A DNA stretch of 33,409 bases, from the NCBI RefSeq assembly GCF_001949145.1, contig NW_019091504.1, positions 484,939 through 518,347 on the forward strand. The letters run 5' to 3'. The stretch's first letter is position 1. Each line of letters begins with the position of its first letter. The notes beneath the pieces were generated by a model. The model was not told where the DNA came from. It made no database searches and saw only the letters and a program-made list of their open reading frames with translations. The position numbers and the translations under genes are program-made. The stretch is from Acanthaster planci (Eukaryota > Echinodermata > Asteroidea > Valvatida > Acanthasteridae). This document shows positions 1-10,100 of the stretch, piece after piece.

Positions 1-167
1 TACCCCTTGGTCTCATTTTTTGCTGGGTATACAACTTCTGCCAGAAATTTTGTCAATGTTTGTGGAAATGTATTTCATCCTTTACGCATTCTCCCATTCT
101 GTCTGGACCGAATACAGGCATATCTTGTCCTAAACTTAATCTAGGAGGTCTTTCATCCAAGACATAC

Positions 168-340
168 TTGATTCGACGTTCTGGGAAGTGGGTACGGAGA
201 TGGTTAGTGAGTTTACTCATCGTAGGGAAGATCTGTTCGCAACCTTTGACCTCACACACAAATGCATCTGGTCGCTCATGGCGTTTCTTGTGCATATTGA
301 GGTTGTAGATGGTAGAGAATTGGGCTTTACAATCCTCACA
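168..340 (-). CDS. ZXD-like exon 5 (zinc fingers 3 and 4)
   Basis: The acceptor is TTTTCACACAG. Two fingers are encoded (CEDC... and CEVKGC...), followed by THFPERRI. The donor AA|GTATGT at 168 leaves phase 2. The frame stays open past the donor to a TGA at 53, so a protein ending there is an alternative. The donor is preferred because ZXD proteins continue with more fingers after this linker. Confidence 0.78.
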
Positions 341-3300
341 CTGTGTGAAAACAGAAACGCAAGTACAACACAATGTTGAAAGTGGAGCCATTTCACTTGT
401 CCAGAAACTTCAGTTTTATAATAAGCTCCAGAGCATGGGACTTTTCCGTTGATAAAATCAAAATCATCTTATTTTCAGGGGTTGTCACAATGAGAACAAT
501 ACATTGTACATTACTACAAATTGTCAGGGTTGCTAAATAACTAACCATGGAGTGAGTTCTCTCACAGATTAACAAGATATGTGAATCCTGCAGAAAATGT
601 GAATCCTGCAGAAGTGCCAAACTGTAGTACAATTTGAATGACTGAATCTCTGAGAACCCAGACTTTTGTGGTAAAACATCAAGGTATCTGGAAAAAATTC
701 GGAGAAATTGCACCCCTTTGCATGTTTCTTGCAATTTTTCTGTCACAGTAAAATTAAAAAGCAGGGTATTTCAACATGAGGGTGGTGAGTCAGGGTGTGG
801 CATATTTAGTAAGGCGTGGTGAATGGGAAAGTAACTTACAGTGAAAGGTCTGGCTCCAGTGTGTCCTGCTAAATGCCTCCTCAACTTATACAACGTTGGA
901 AACGTCCAATCACAGCCCTCCACTGTACACTAAACAACACCATTCATTCATAAATACCTTATATCAATAATGAACCTTGCCTTTGTCTTAGCCAATGATT
1001 GAACCTGGTCTACATTTGGTCGGAATTACACACTAGATTAAAACTTCTCTATTTTATTCCATTATTAGAATAATTATGGTGACAAAGGTAAGGGATGATG
1101 TTCATGCTAGGGTTACAAGAAACATGACACTTGAGGGGGTATCGCCAAAATCTTCTCAAAGTTTTAGAAAAAACTTGTTGAAAGAGCAACGAGAAACACG
1201 GAACACTTTCTGATTGAATTAGCACTTGCTGTATGACAAACCATTCTTTGTCTGGCTTCAGAATTGTTTAAAAACATGATCCCTAGCTTCTGTGGCCACC
1301 CAACTTTTACCCAGATGCCATAACAACTCACAGTTAGTAAAGTACCAGTTATTTGACCAATGAATATCTACCAAGCATACAAACATCCTCCAATAGCGCA
1401 GTCAAGTTACCAGCCAAAATATAAATTGATTGAATTTCAAACTGTCATAACTGGCTGACTTCTGTGTTGCAAGTAGTTTTGCCAAGTGATTACTTTGGCT
1501 GGCTTGTTTTCTGGCCCAATCAGACTCCTTACCTTATGTGGTCTGTCGTCGGCATGGACAAGTTGATGTAGTTTCAATTTCTTTTTAGTTGTGAAGATCT
1601 CCCGACATCCCTCAAACGTGCAGCAAAAAACTTTCTCCTTCAATACCAAAAAAAGATTTGGTTTCAATTGTTATTTCTTCTTAACTTCACTTGTGTTTCG
1701 TTGTCTGATGAGCATGTGCATAACTGATGATGACAAATGTTTGTTCAAAATGATGGACAGTTTCTTAAATTGTGTGATTTTTGTTTGTACAGAAAGTGCA
1801 AAATTTTCTAAACCAAAGAATTACTTCCAGTTATTTGTAAAAGAAATGACTCACTTCTTTTGCATTTGGTTTTAAAATAAATCCTGAGAAATGTGCTTCC
1901 ACATCGCCAGAACCTGAAGAGAAAAAAAGAACGGGAAAAAAGCTCAGAATAACTAATCACTTATCAAATATTTCAAAACAAATGTAAACTTATCTTGTGT
2001 AAAAGCACACATCACAAGGAAAACTGGAATCATACATAACATTAATTTTTACACTTTTGTGACGAAGCTTTCACTCTTCGTTTTTCTCTGTGCTCTCTTG
2101 AAAGTTTCAAAAGTTGTTCCATTAAAACATAACCAGAACAATACAGCTTAAAAGCTTTGATAAAAGAAATAAGAAATTTCAGTAAGCTTACATCAAGTGA
2201 ATGGACGGCTACTAGAAGCATGGCACTTCTCTTGAACTCAGTATATTTTTACCATGCACAATTCAAGTATGTTAATGAAATTTTAATGAAATGTAGTTAA
2301 TATCAATATCCTTGTGTTTCAGTTGATCTGACAAGAAATTAGGGGTTTGTTCAGTTGATTTGTCACTGAAATAAGTGGTTTGTTAGTACCTAGGTTAGCT
2401 TTGACAAAAGCAGTAGCATCACTTGTGGTCTGGGTTTCAATGCTTGGCACAACTTGTGTGTTTATGACACCAACGGCTGTATTGTCACCACTGCCATCAA
2501 CGGCCGCTGATGCCCCATCACTGGACAAGAGCCTTCCACTGACCCCTGCATCTGGTTGCTGTTGCACTACCCAATGACTTCCGATTTGGAGAGCTGGCAA
2601 TCCAGTATTGAGGGACAGGTTCCCAATGGGGGCGGTGGCGACTGACTCGGCATCAACGGTTACGCGGAATCGCTGTGTTGCTCCCGTGTTGCGGTCACGG
2701 CTTGTAATGATGTACATCACTGGCTGGCCAACATTACCCAGAGCAGTGGTGCCCGCCATACCTACTGCTGGTAATGTGGCGACACTAAGTTCAAGCTGGC
2801 CTGTGTTGGATACCACTGGAACTGAACTCAGAATTTCTGCTTGGGGAATATTCACCTCTCCTCCCATCACAACAGCGGTATTTTGAACCTGTGCTCCTTG
2901 AAGACTCTCTGTCAACCTACCCAAGTTCAGGTCCTGAACACTATACACAGGGCTGTTACCCATGTCAAGAACGGAAGTCCCTCCAGTAATTGCCAACCTA
3001 GGCTGACTGCTACTGGCTTCAGACCCGATGGATATCATTTTGCTTGAGCTAAGATTTAGAGCATCAATTATTTGTGAATGTGACTTGGAGGTACGTGAGG
3101 AAACTGAATCTGATTGGACAGTAGCGACAGGCGGTAAGGCGATGGTTGCGTTTACTTCCGGGTTCTGAACCAACTCACTACTGTCTATGCCATCTAATCT
3201 TTGATCACTGGGGTTCACGCTACCCTGCTCACGTGGCAAGCCACCTTCCAGCGGCAAAATGGCCGAGTTTGGGCTTCCCAAATAGGAGGGTTCCAGAGAA

Positions 3301-3641
3301 ACATTCACGGAGGTATGTGGACTGTTGTCGACACTTTCTGATCGCACAAACAGGAGGATATCGTCGGAAAGTTGATCGCCGCTGCTATTTTTTGGTGCTG
3401 CTTGCAGATTATGTGCGACTTTTCCCTCTTCGTTTCCCTCAGTGCCGCCATCTTGAATTCTCAGAGTCTCACCGGTCTCCCCAACTAAAAGCACTGGGTA
3501 AGTTTCCTGATTTTGGATGGTCTCCCCCAAATCTGGGCTGATTTCCAAGCCTTTAGACACCAGAGTTTCGGCACAGGAGTTTGTGAGATGGTTGAATATT
3601 GGTAGTGGCCCCTGATCGCCGAATATTGGATTCCCGTTCAT
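168..3641 (-). CDS. ZXD-family C2H2 zinc-finger transcription factor, 5' part of gene
   Basis: Likely nuclear DNA-binding transcriptional regulator. Five coding exons join in frame (3641-2390, 1913-1855, 1637-1533, 929-840, 340-168), giving about 559 residues before the window ends. Residues 1-417 are low-complexity, rich in Ser, Thr, Gln, Val and Asn, as expected of an activation region. Four C2H2 fingers follow at about 443-465, 473-495, 503-523 and 531-553. Fingers 1, 2 and 4 are C-x4-C-x12-H-x3-H; finger 3 is C-x2-C. Features recalled for ZXDA/ZXDB/ZXDC are present: a VFCCTFEGC start, TT/YKL-type finger cores, and a THFPER linker resembling SHFEPERPY. ZXD proteins usually have about ten fingers, so the rest should lie beyond the left edge. 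The gene is head-to-head with LRRC61. Splice phases agree at every junction. Family assignment is from memory of the finger pattern; a different multi-finger factor is possible. Confidence 0.82.
341..839 (-). other. ZXD-like introns with no other features
   Basis: Intron between exons 4 and 5. Like the introns at 930-1532 and 1914-2389, it is AT-rich. I see no additional exon, RNA gene or clear repeat, apart from a small tandem repeat of about 16 bp at 582-613. Confidence 0.6.
840..929 (-). CDS. ZXD-like exon 4 (zinc finger 2)
   Basis: This 90-bp, 30-codon, phase 0/0 exon has a TTGTTTAG acceptor and a GTAAGT donor. It encodes CTVEGCDWTFPTLYKLRRH and the rest of a C2H2 finger, with the linker TGARPFT. 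The W-F/YKL-RHL core is typical of ZXD fingers. Confidence 0.88.
1533..1637 (-). CDS. ZXD-like exon 3 (zinc finger 1)
   Basis: This 105-bp, 35-codon, phase 0/0 exon has a TATTGAAG acceptor and an AAG|GTAAGG donor. It encodes one full C2H2 finger (C-x4-C-x12-H-x3-H) with a KKKLKLHQLVH helix, followed by a short linker ending RPHK. Confidence 0.88.
1855..1913 (-). CDS. ZXD-like exon 2 (short linker exon)
   Basis: A 59-bp exon lies between a strong acceptor (TTTCTCTTCAG) and a GTGAGT donor. It enters in phase 1 (G plus GT makes Gly) and leaves in phase 0, encoding 19 residues from SGDVEAHF to NAKE. It is too short to stand as an ORF, and is supported by splice sites and by phase on both sides. 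Confidence 0.7.
2390..3641 (-). CDS. ZXD-like exon 1 (start codon, Ser/Thr/Gln-rich region)
   Basis: The ATG at 3641 opens 417 codons plus one base. The donor CTAG|GTACTA is placed at 2390 (phase 1). The open frame continues unspliced to a TGA at 2319, but using this donor gives exact phase continuity with the next exon, so read-through is judged unlikely. The composition is biased (Ser, Thr, Val, Asn, Gln) with no folded domain recognised. A WVVQQQPD stretch lies near residue 360. Confidence 0.8.
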
Positions 3642-4151
3642 TGCGAGTCACACGGGTTTCTACCGTGAAAAGGAAAGGGCGGTGAGCGTGACGTCGACGT
3701 TTTGCGCAAACTTAAAGTAACAGACGACTGTTTCCTGTTGAAAAAGGACTGTTGTGTTTAAAGGGCGCCACCAATATTTCAGTCATGCTATTGCGGTTGC
3801 TACGAACGCTGGACTTCACGTTTGACATGTTGGAACATTATGTTTGATTTAAAAAATTGCCAAACGCTGATTCAGCACACGTTTTAAGTCAGCCAGGACG
3901 AAGTGAATGCTTCACGGTTCTCAACCATGCATAAATGTGATAATAGTAGCCAGACAACACATCGATTGTTGAAGATGACTGCCCAATTTCCGGACAGTAG
4001 TTAGACCTAAAGACTAAAACTTAAAGACGCGATCACACAAAACTGCAGCGGTGCCATTTCTGAATCGGAGTTAAAACCTTGGGATAATAATCTCACCGCG
4101 GAATTGGCACACTCCTTTCTTTTAAATGCCTTTCTTAGAAGGCTAAACGTC
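3642..4151. promoter_or_regulatory. Bidirectional promoter between ZXD-like and LRRC61
   Basis: Start codons of two divergent genes are only 510 bp apart. The stretch holds a CRE-like TGACGTCG at 3689-3696, a CCAAT box at 3771-3775 next to a GGCGCC motif, and locally raised CpG content near 3640-3770. No TATA box is evident. The regulatory role is inferred from position and motifs. Confidence 0.55.
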
Positions 4152-4179
4152 ATGAACCAAGATTCAAGAGAAAAGACTG
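4152..4179 (+). CDS. LRRC61: LRRC61 exon 1 (start)
   Basis: ATG followed by nine codons (MNQDSREKT) and one base, then a strong G|GTAAGTG donor. G plus AG of exon 2 makes Glu, so phase is kept. An alternative start at 6660 would translate the polypyrimidine tract upstream of exon 2 (FIFFLIDF) and is disfavoured. Confidence 0.62.
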
Positions 4180-7100
4180 GTAAGTGAACCCTTTTTGTTA
4201 GGCATAACAAATTTAATAAGACCTACATTACAAATGCCACTAACATTAGAACCAACATAACGAGGTTTACGAAACGTGTTATATAGGCCTAGGCTAGCCC
4301 AGGTGGACTCACTGACCGTACTATGTTATGGAGGGAGTTCAGGATATAAAGGGTGCAAAATCGGGCGAAATATTATGTAACAAAAATTTTCAACACTTCT
4401 ACGTTTTCCAAAGAGCCAATTTCACGTCTGTAATGCCTATCCATGCTTATCTCCACAGCTGGTGGGATAAGAAATTTGACACATCTCCACCAAAGACAAA
4501 AACCAGAAAATAAAGTCGTACGTAACATTAATTCTGGCCATTGTTGTGGACGCTTTTCAGCCGTTCTCCAGTGCAGTTTGTACGGTGTGTGTGCGCAACT
4601 ACCTGGCGCACGAGGTTCCGAGCTACATACATGCACATCAAAACTACATGTTCTGACTGGAACTAGCGAAACTGAAGTCTAACCGAATCCACTGGTTTCC
4701 ATACATACATGTAAAGCATATAACGCGCAATGTAGTTCTCAGCCACAAGTACCATTAATCTCCATGCCGAGCACACACAACATCGGGCCGGGGGCGAGGC
4801 TGTGGCTTGTGTTGGTGACAGTTGGCCTAGTTACCTGCATGCAAGCCGAGTCTCCTACGGCCAGTACGGGAAAGCTAAAATTCATGATTTATACAGATCC
4901 TGGCCTTTTTCAGCATGTATCATGTGTTAACAGGTGAACTTGAAATAGACAGACAAAATGTGTCCACAAAATTCGATAGAAGTTAAGGGACTCCCGGCAG
5001 TTCCATGTCGAGGGGAGAGGGTATTGTCCTGCAAGGCTTTGGCACATTTCTGTTGCTAGTAATTTACTCATATCTCTTGATTTGTCCCATTTTAAAAGTT
5101 ATACAAAATGATGGCGATAACAATCATAATCTCTTGGGCCTGAATTTAAAAATGAAACATTTAGAGATTATTGAGTATTTTGATATTGCATATTGTTGGG
5201 GATCCATCCTCCGATAACCAGATAGAGCTCCAGCATGACTATAAACGCCAGCCTCCCAAGCCAATGAATATTAAGCCCACTGACAAAAACTGTTTGGCGA
5301 CATGATTTCTTCACTGTGGAAAAACATTGACAAGAATATCAGAAGGCACTTATTATTACAGAGGACTCCAAACGACTACAACTGTTTGATGTACATGTAG
5401 CTGTTTCCAGCTGTTTGATGTAGGCCTACGTGAGGCTGAGGGTTTCAAGAGAGCATCTCCTCACCCCCCAACCATGATTTAATTAGGAGATTTTTTTAAA
5501 ACTTCGACACAGTCTAGCTATCTGTCCATTGCTTTAACATCCAACTCGTCACTGCCGATTACCGATTCAGTCTACTTATCGTATGTATAGTTTACGAATA
5601 AAAAAAGGAAAGGCCGATCAACAGCACGATTTGTGCATGATTGTTACTTACCACATGTACGCGTGCCAGTACTGTCTCTGCATACTGCGTTCCCGATCAG
5701 TACAGCATCGCTCTCACCTGTTCATCATGATCATCATGCTTGCAATGAAATCTTCTTTTTTATTCTTCATTTATCAAGATAAGTTAATGTTTCATTTCAA
5801 ATAATAAAAATTGGATCTCTACAATATTGTATATATTTATACATCGTTAACCAATAAAAACTCTACGAACAAATTAAACATGTTCAACACTTCAGAGAGA
5901 TCGTTGATCAATTTATTCTCATACAAAAACCCTGCATATACAAAACCTTCTACGCTAATCAAGGTTATTCTTATAAATAGCAGGTTGAGTCGCAAATTTA
6001 CGTTTATAAACCAAAATTTAAAGCAGAGCAAAATATGAACACGTTAGGGGTAACCAATAGGGGATTAATTGGTCAGTCTGAAGCCCCTGATCTGACAAAA
6101 ACAGAACTGCATTTGTTTATATCGTCTCGATGGCATGGGGGTTAAAGCCGGGTACCAGTCATGGCCTCCATGTAGCAAGTGTGCAACAGACCCCGAGAAA
6201 TTGTGCACTTGTAGTGCGTGCACGCAGCTGGGTTTCCTGTACGTGCGTGCAGTGCACTTTACAACTCATGAATGGATGAATTACTCTACAAAAGTAGCGT
6301 TGTCTCTCATTTATTTTCCTTGATTTTGATCTGAAATTCCTAACCCCCCCAGACAGATACATGTAGATAACGCCACATAGAACTTGTAAATGTGAAGTAT
6401 TAGTTTCTTCACCAAGGTAAACCAAGAACAAATTAGAACCGTTTTTGTGGTCGTTTTGTACACAACTTTTATACCGTGGACGTCAGTCGTAATGAAATGA
6501 AGACAACGTCCAGCCTGGGCTAGGCCGAGGCCTACATGTATTGTATCGCTGCACCTGTTCCTGACTCTGGCTGGTTCAATTCAATGTCTGGTAGGCCTAG
6601 CCATCTTTGCAAATGAATGGGCCAAACAAGTTTTGATACAATAATACTTATGAAGCATTTTGACTTTCTATGAGACTATGGACTGGTTGACGTTTGGAGG
6701 ATTTATTTTCTTTTTAATTGACTTTGTTCCAGAGTTGAGCGGGACTCGGATCACCAAGCAGATTCTGAAGACAAGAAGTGGCGAGTTTGACCTTGAGAGC
6801 ATCCATAGCTTAATCCTCAGAGAAATGGGTCCGTTAAATGAATCACCCCTTCCACTTATCCTGTTCCACTAACTTTCAAAAGATGGTAATTTTTCACTGC
6901 AGAAATTGATAGTTTAAATGGACAAAACTAAACACAAGTCTGAAATCACCTACAATTAGGAAAATCCTAATTGCCCTATTTTGCAAGGCTTCCGTAGGAT
7001 TTGTACATGATTTTCCCCGTGTTGGTCACTTTGCCCACAACCACTTTGCCCACAACCACTTTGCCCACAACCACTTTGCCCACAACCACTTCTCCCATTT

Positions 7101-10100
7101 GCCACTTTGCCCACAACCACTTTGCCCACAACCACTTTGCCCACAACCACTTTGCCCATTTACCACTTCGCTCACAAGCCTTTATCAAAGTTGGAAAGAG
7201 AAACAACCACCCAACCCTTCCTGAATCCTCCCTGATTGCCAGGAAAGGTAAAAATATCTAATAGCAATATTAAGATATGATTGATTTAGAAACTGTTGAG
7301 GTTTTCTTTAATGTGAATTGATGCAATGCTATAAGCAGGCCTGGCACCAGCACACGTAGTAAGAACAGTGTGGAATAGCTGTGTCACTCCTGCAACAACA
7401 TAAAGTAGGCCTACATTCTGAATGTTGACAACCTGATTGGATACAAAATGATCAAGAACTTCCGAAATATTTCAGTGTCTTAGTTCATGGAATTAGAGTC
7501 GTCTTCGTGCAGCTAGGTACAGTGGCATAGCCAAGGGGGGGGGGGGCCTGGGGGACACCTCCCACAAATTTCCAGTGTTCCCCAGGTGCTCCCCCCACTG
7601 AACAAAATGGATGAATGGATATTGAAAAAGGCTAACAAAAACTTGCCCCCCCCAAAAACACACCACTGAAAGCTGGTGCCCCCCGTAAGATGCTGGTGCC
7701 CCTTTGTGGCCCCTCCAACCAGTAAAATCCTAGCTATGCCGTTATCTAGATATTTCCCGTGTTTCATGAGGTCTCAGTCCAGTGCATGCTGTTAGAAAAC
7801 TTCGGAGTGTTGTACAGAAAAAAATGCTTTGAAAATATATTTATTATGTCAAAGTCTTGATGTTTTGATTGTTGTAGCAGAAAACTTGCAAGCAATAAAC
7901 CCATCAGGATGTGGAGATTTGTCAATTAACCACAGGCTTACGCGCTTGTGAAATTAGACCATGCATTATTACCACATGAAATGTTGCGAGGGTAAAGTGG
8001 CACGTGGGCGAAGTGGGAAATAGGCAAAGTGGCAAATGTTTGAAGTGGTAAATGGGTGAAGTGGCAAACAGGTAAAGTGGTTGTGGGCAAAGTGGTAAAT
8101 GGGCGAATGACTGTAAAACAGTTTGTCCAATTGTAGTCACTCATCCAGTAATGGATGTGTTGTCTTTTATTGTTCACTGCCCACAATTGATGGACCTACT
8201 CACACAGACCCAAAAAGTACCCAAGTCACAACTGCTAGATCTAAAGTCAGTTCACAGAAATTCAAAATAATACATGAATTTTTGTGGATGACAGTCAAAT
8301 CCAATTGTTTTCCAGACATTGATCACTTGGGTTGCATCGGAGACTGTACTTACCTGGAGAGGCTAGACCTGAGTAGAAATGACCTTGCCAACCTTCGACC
8401 TCTGACCCCTCTCAAGCAGCTGTCATGCTTGAACATTTCAGCCAATCGNATAAGATGCTGGTGCCCCTTTGTGGCCCCTCCAACCAGTAAAATCCTAGCT
8501 ATGCCGTTATCTAGGTATTTCCCGTGTTTCATGAGGTCTCAGTCCAGTGCCTGCTGTTGGAAAACTTTGGAGTGTTGTACAGAAAAAATGCTTTGAAAAT
8601 ACATTTATTGTGTCAAAGTCTTGATGTTTTGATTTTTGTAGCAGGAAACTTGCAAGCAATAAACCCATCAGGATGTGGAGATTTGTCAATTAACCACAGG
8701 CTTACGCGCTTGTGAAATTAGACCATGCATTATTACCACATGAAATATTGCGTGGGCGAAGTGGGAAATAGGCAAAGTGGCAAATGGGTGAAGTGGCAAA
8801 CAGGTAAAGTGGTTGTGGGCGAAGTGGTAAAGGGCGAATGGCTGTAAACAGTTTTTCCAATTGTAGTCACTCATCCAGTAATGGATATGTTGTCTTTTAT
8901 TGTGCACTGCCCACAATTGATGGACCTACTCACACAGACCCAAAAAGTACCCAAGTCACAACTGCTAGATCTAAAGTCAGTTCACAGAAATTCAAAATAA
9001 TACATGAATTTTTGTAGATGACAGTCAAATCCAATTGTTTTCCAGACATTGATCACTTGGGTTGCATCGGAGACTGTACTTACCTGGAGAGGCTAGACCT
9101 GAGCAGAAATGACCTTGCCAACCTTCGACCTCTGACCCCTCTCAAGCAGCTGTCATGCTTGAACATTTCGGCCAATCTGATCACAAACATTGGTGAGATG
9201 AGTTTTCTTTATATACCTGTGTGTTGATCATGAAGCCATGTCCAAATGAAATGGCTGTGGCTAGCACTATCACATAAGTCTATGAAAAATGGCTTTAGCC
9301 ATTAGCTGGTGGCTTCCCATAGAAGTGTGTTTTATTTCAGCCTCAGCCATATGATTTGGACCCGGCTGTAGTCATGTGCAGTTCAGTAGATACTTGTAGC
9401 ATGCCACAAAAGTTAAAAATGACACAAAGTGATTGCCGTTATCTCATTTGGGCTATTTTTAATCCCTGTCAGTAGAGAGGTTAAGATGAGCTAGTTTATC
9501 TGTCATAAAAATTGACTTACTTCATCTTTACTTGCATTTCACCTTGGTGACATTCCAGATCCTTTAAAGGAACTTGTTAATCTTCAAACCCTCAACGTGT
9601 CCGGGAACCTCATAAGCAGCGTCGATAGTCTCCAGTGCTTGGCCGACCTAGACTCCCTCTCCAGTTTGACCTTGAGTGACCCCCTGACTGGTCTCAATAA
9701 CCCGGTGTGCCACAGCGCTTCCTACAAGTCCAACGTGATGTCCATGCTTCCGAGGTTAAAGGTCATGGACGGAGAGAGAATGTTGGGGAATGGCAGAGAA
9801 CTCATTGAACTTTGTCAGAAGCTGGATGCAATGTTGGAAGGTGGGATGTGAACCTTGGACATTTGTGACTGATCCAGATGAAATGAGTCGTTAGACCATT
9901 TGTCTGTAATTTTGTTGGAGTTTGTATCAGACGGTATACAAATAATGAATATTTATGAGTGCAGTGGTAAGATTTGGCTTGTGCAATGGAACATTTCATT
10001 TGTCACTGAAATTATGAAAATGAAATTATTCTTACCATCGCACAGATGTGAACCATTTTTTTGTTTACAGTATCTACATGCGCTCTCTCCTGTTAAAACA

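Larger units (their letters stand above)
7686..8448. repeat. Direct duplication, copy A (LRRC61 intron 2 and exon 3)
   Basis: Copy A of a duplicated block whose copy B is 8451-9177. They differ by scattered substitutions and two short indels within the minisatellite. Copy A ends at the lone N at 8449. Confidence 0.93.

Noticed and set aside
2319-2389. Read-through of the ZXD-like first exon to the stop at 2319
   Set aside because: The donor at 2390 gives exact phase continuity into four finger-coding exons.
2380-3541. Plus-strand open frames opposite the ZXD-like first exon
   Set aside because: They are shadows of the coding strand and have no recognisable domain or splice structure.
6660-6732. 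Start of LRRC61 at the ATG at 6660
   Set aside because: The residues it would add (GGFIFFLIDF) are a translated polypyrimidine tract ahead of a good acceptor. An upstream ATG exon fits in phase.
7001-7261. Open frames through the CCACTTTGCCCACAA array (for example TLPTTTLPTTT)
   Set aside because: The repeat unit is a multiple of three and keeps frames open on both strands. There is no family or splice support.
9841-9851. LRRC61 ending at the TGA at 9849-9851 in exon 4
   Set aside because: A GAAG|GTGGGA donor just before it and two later exons (11002-11127, 12104-12180) continue in phase and match the family C-terminus.
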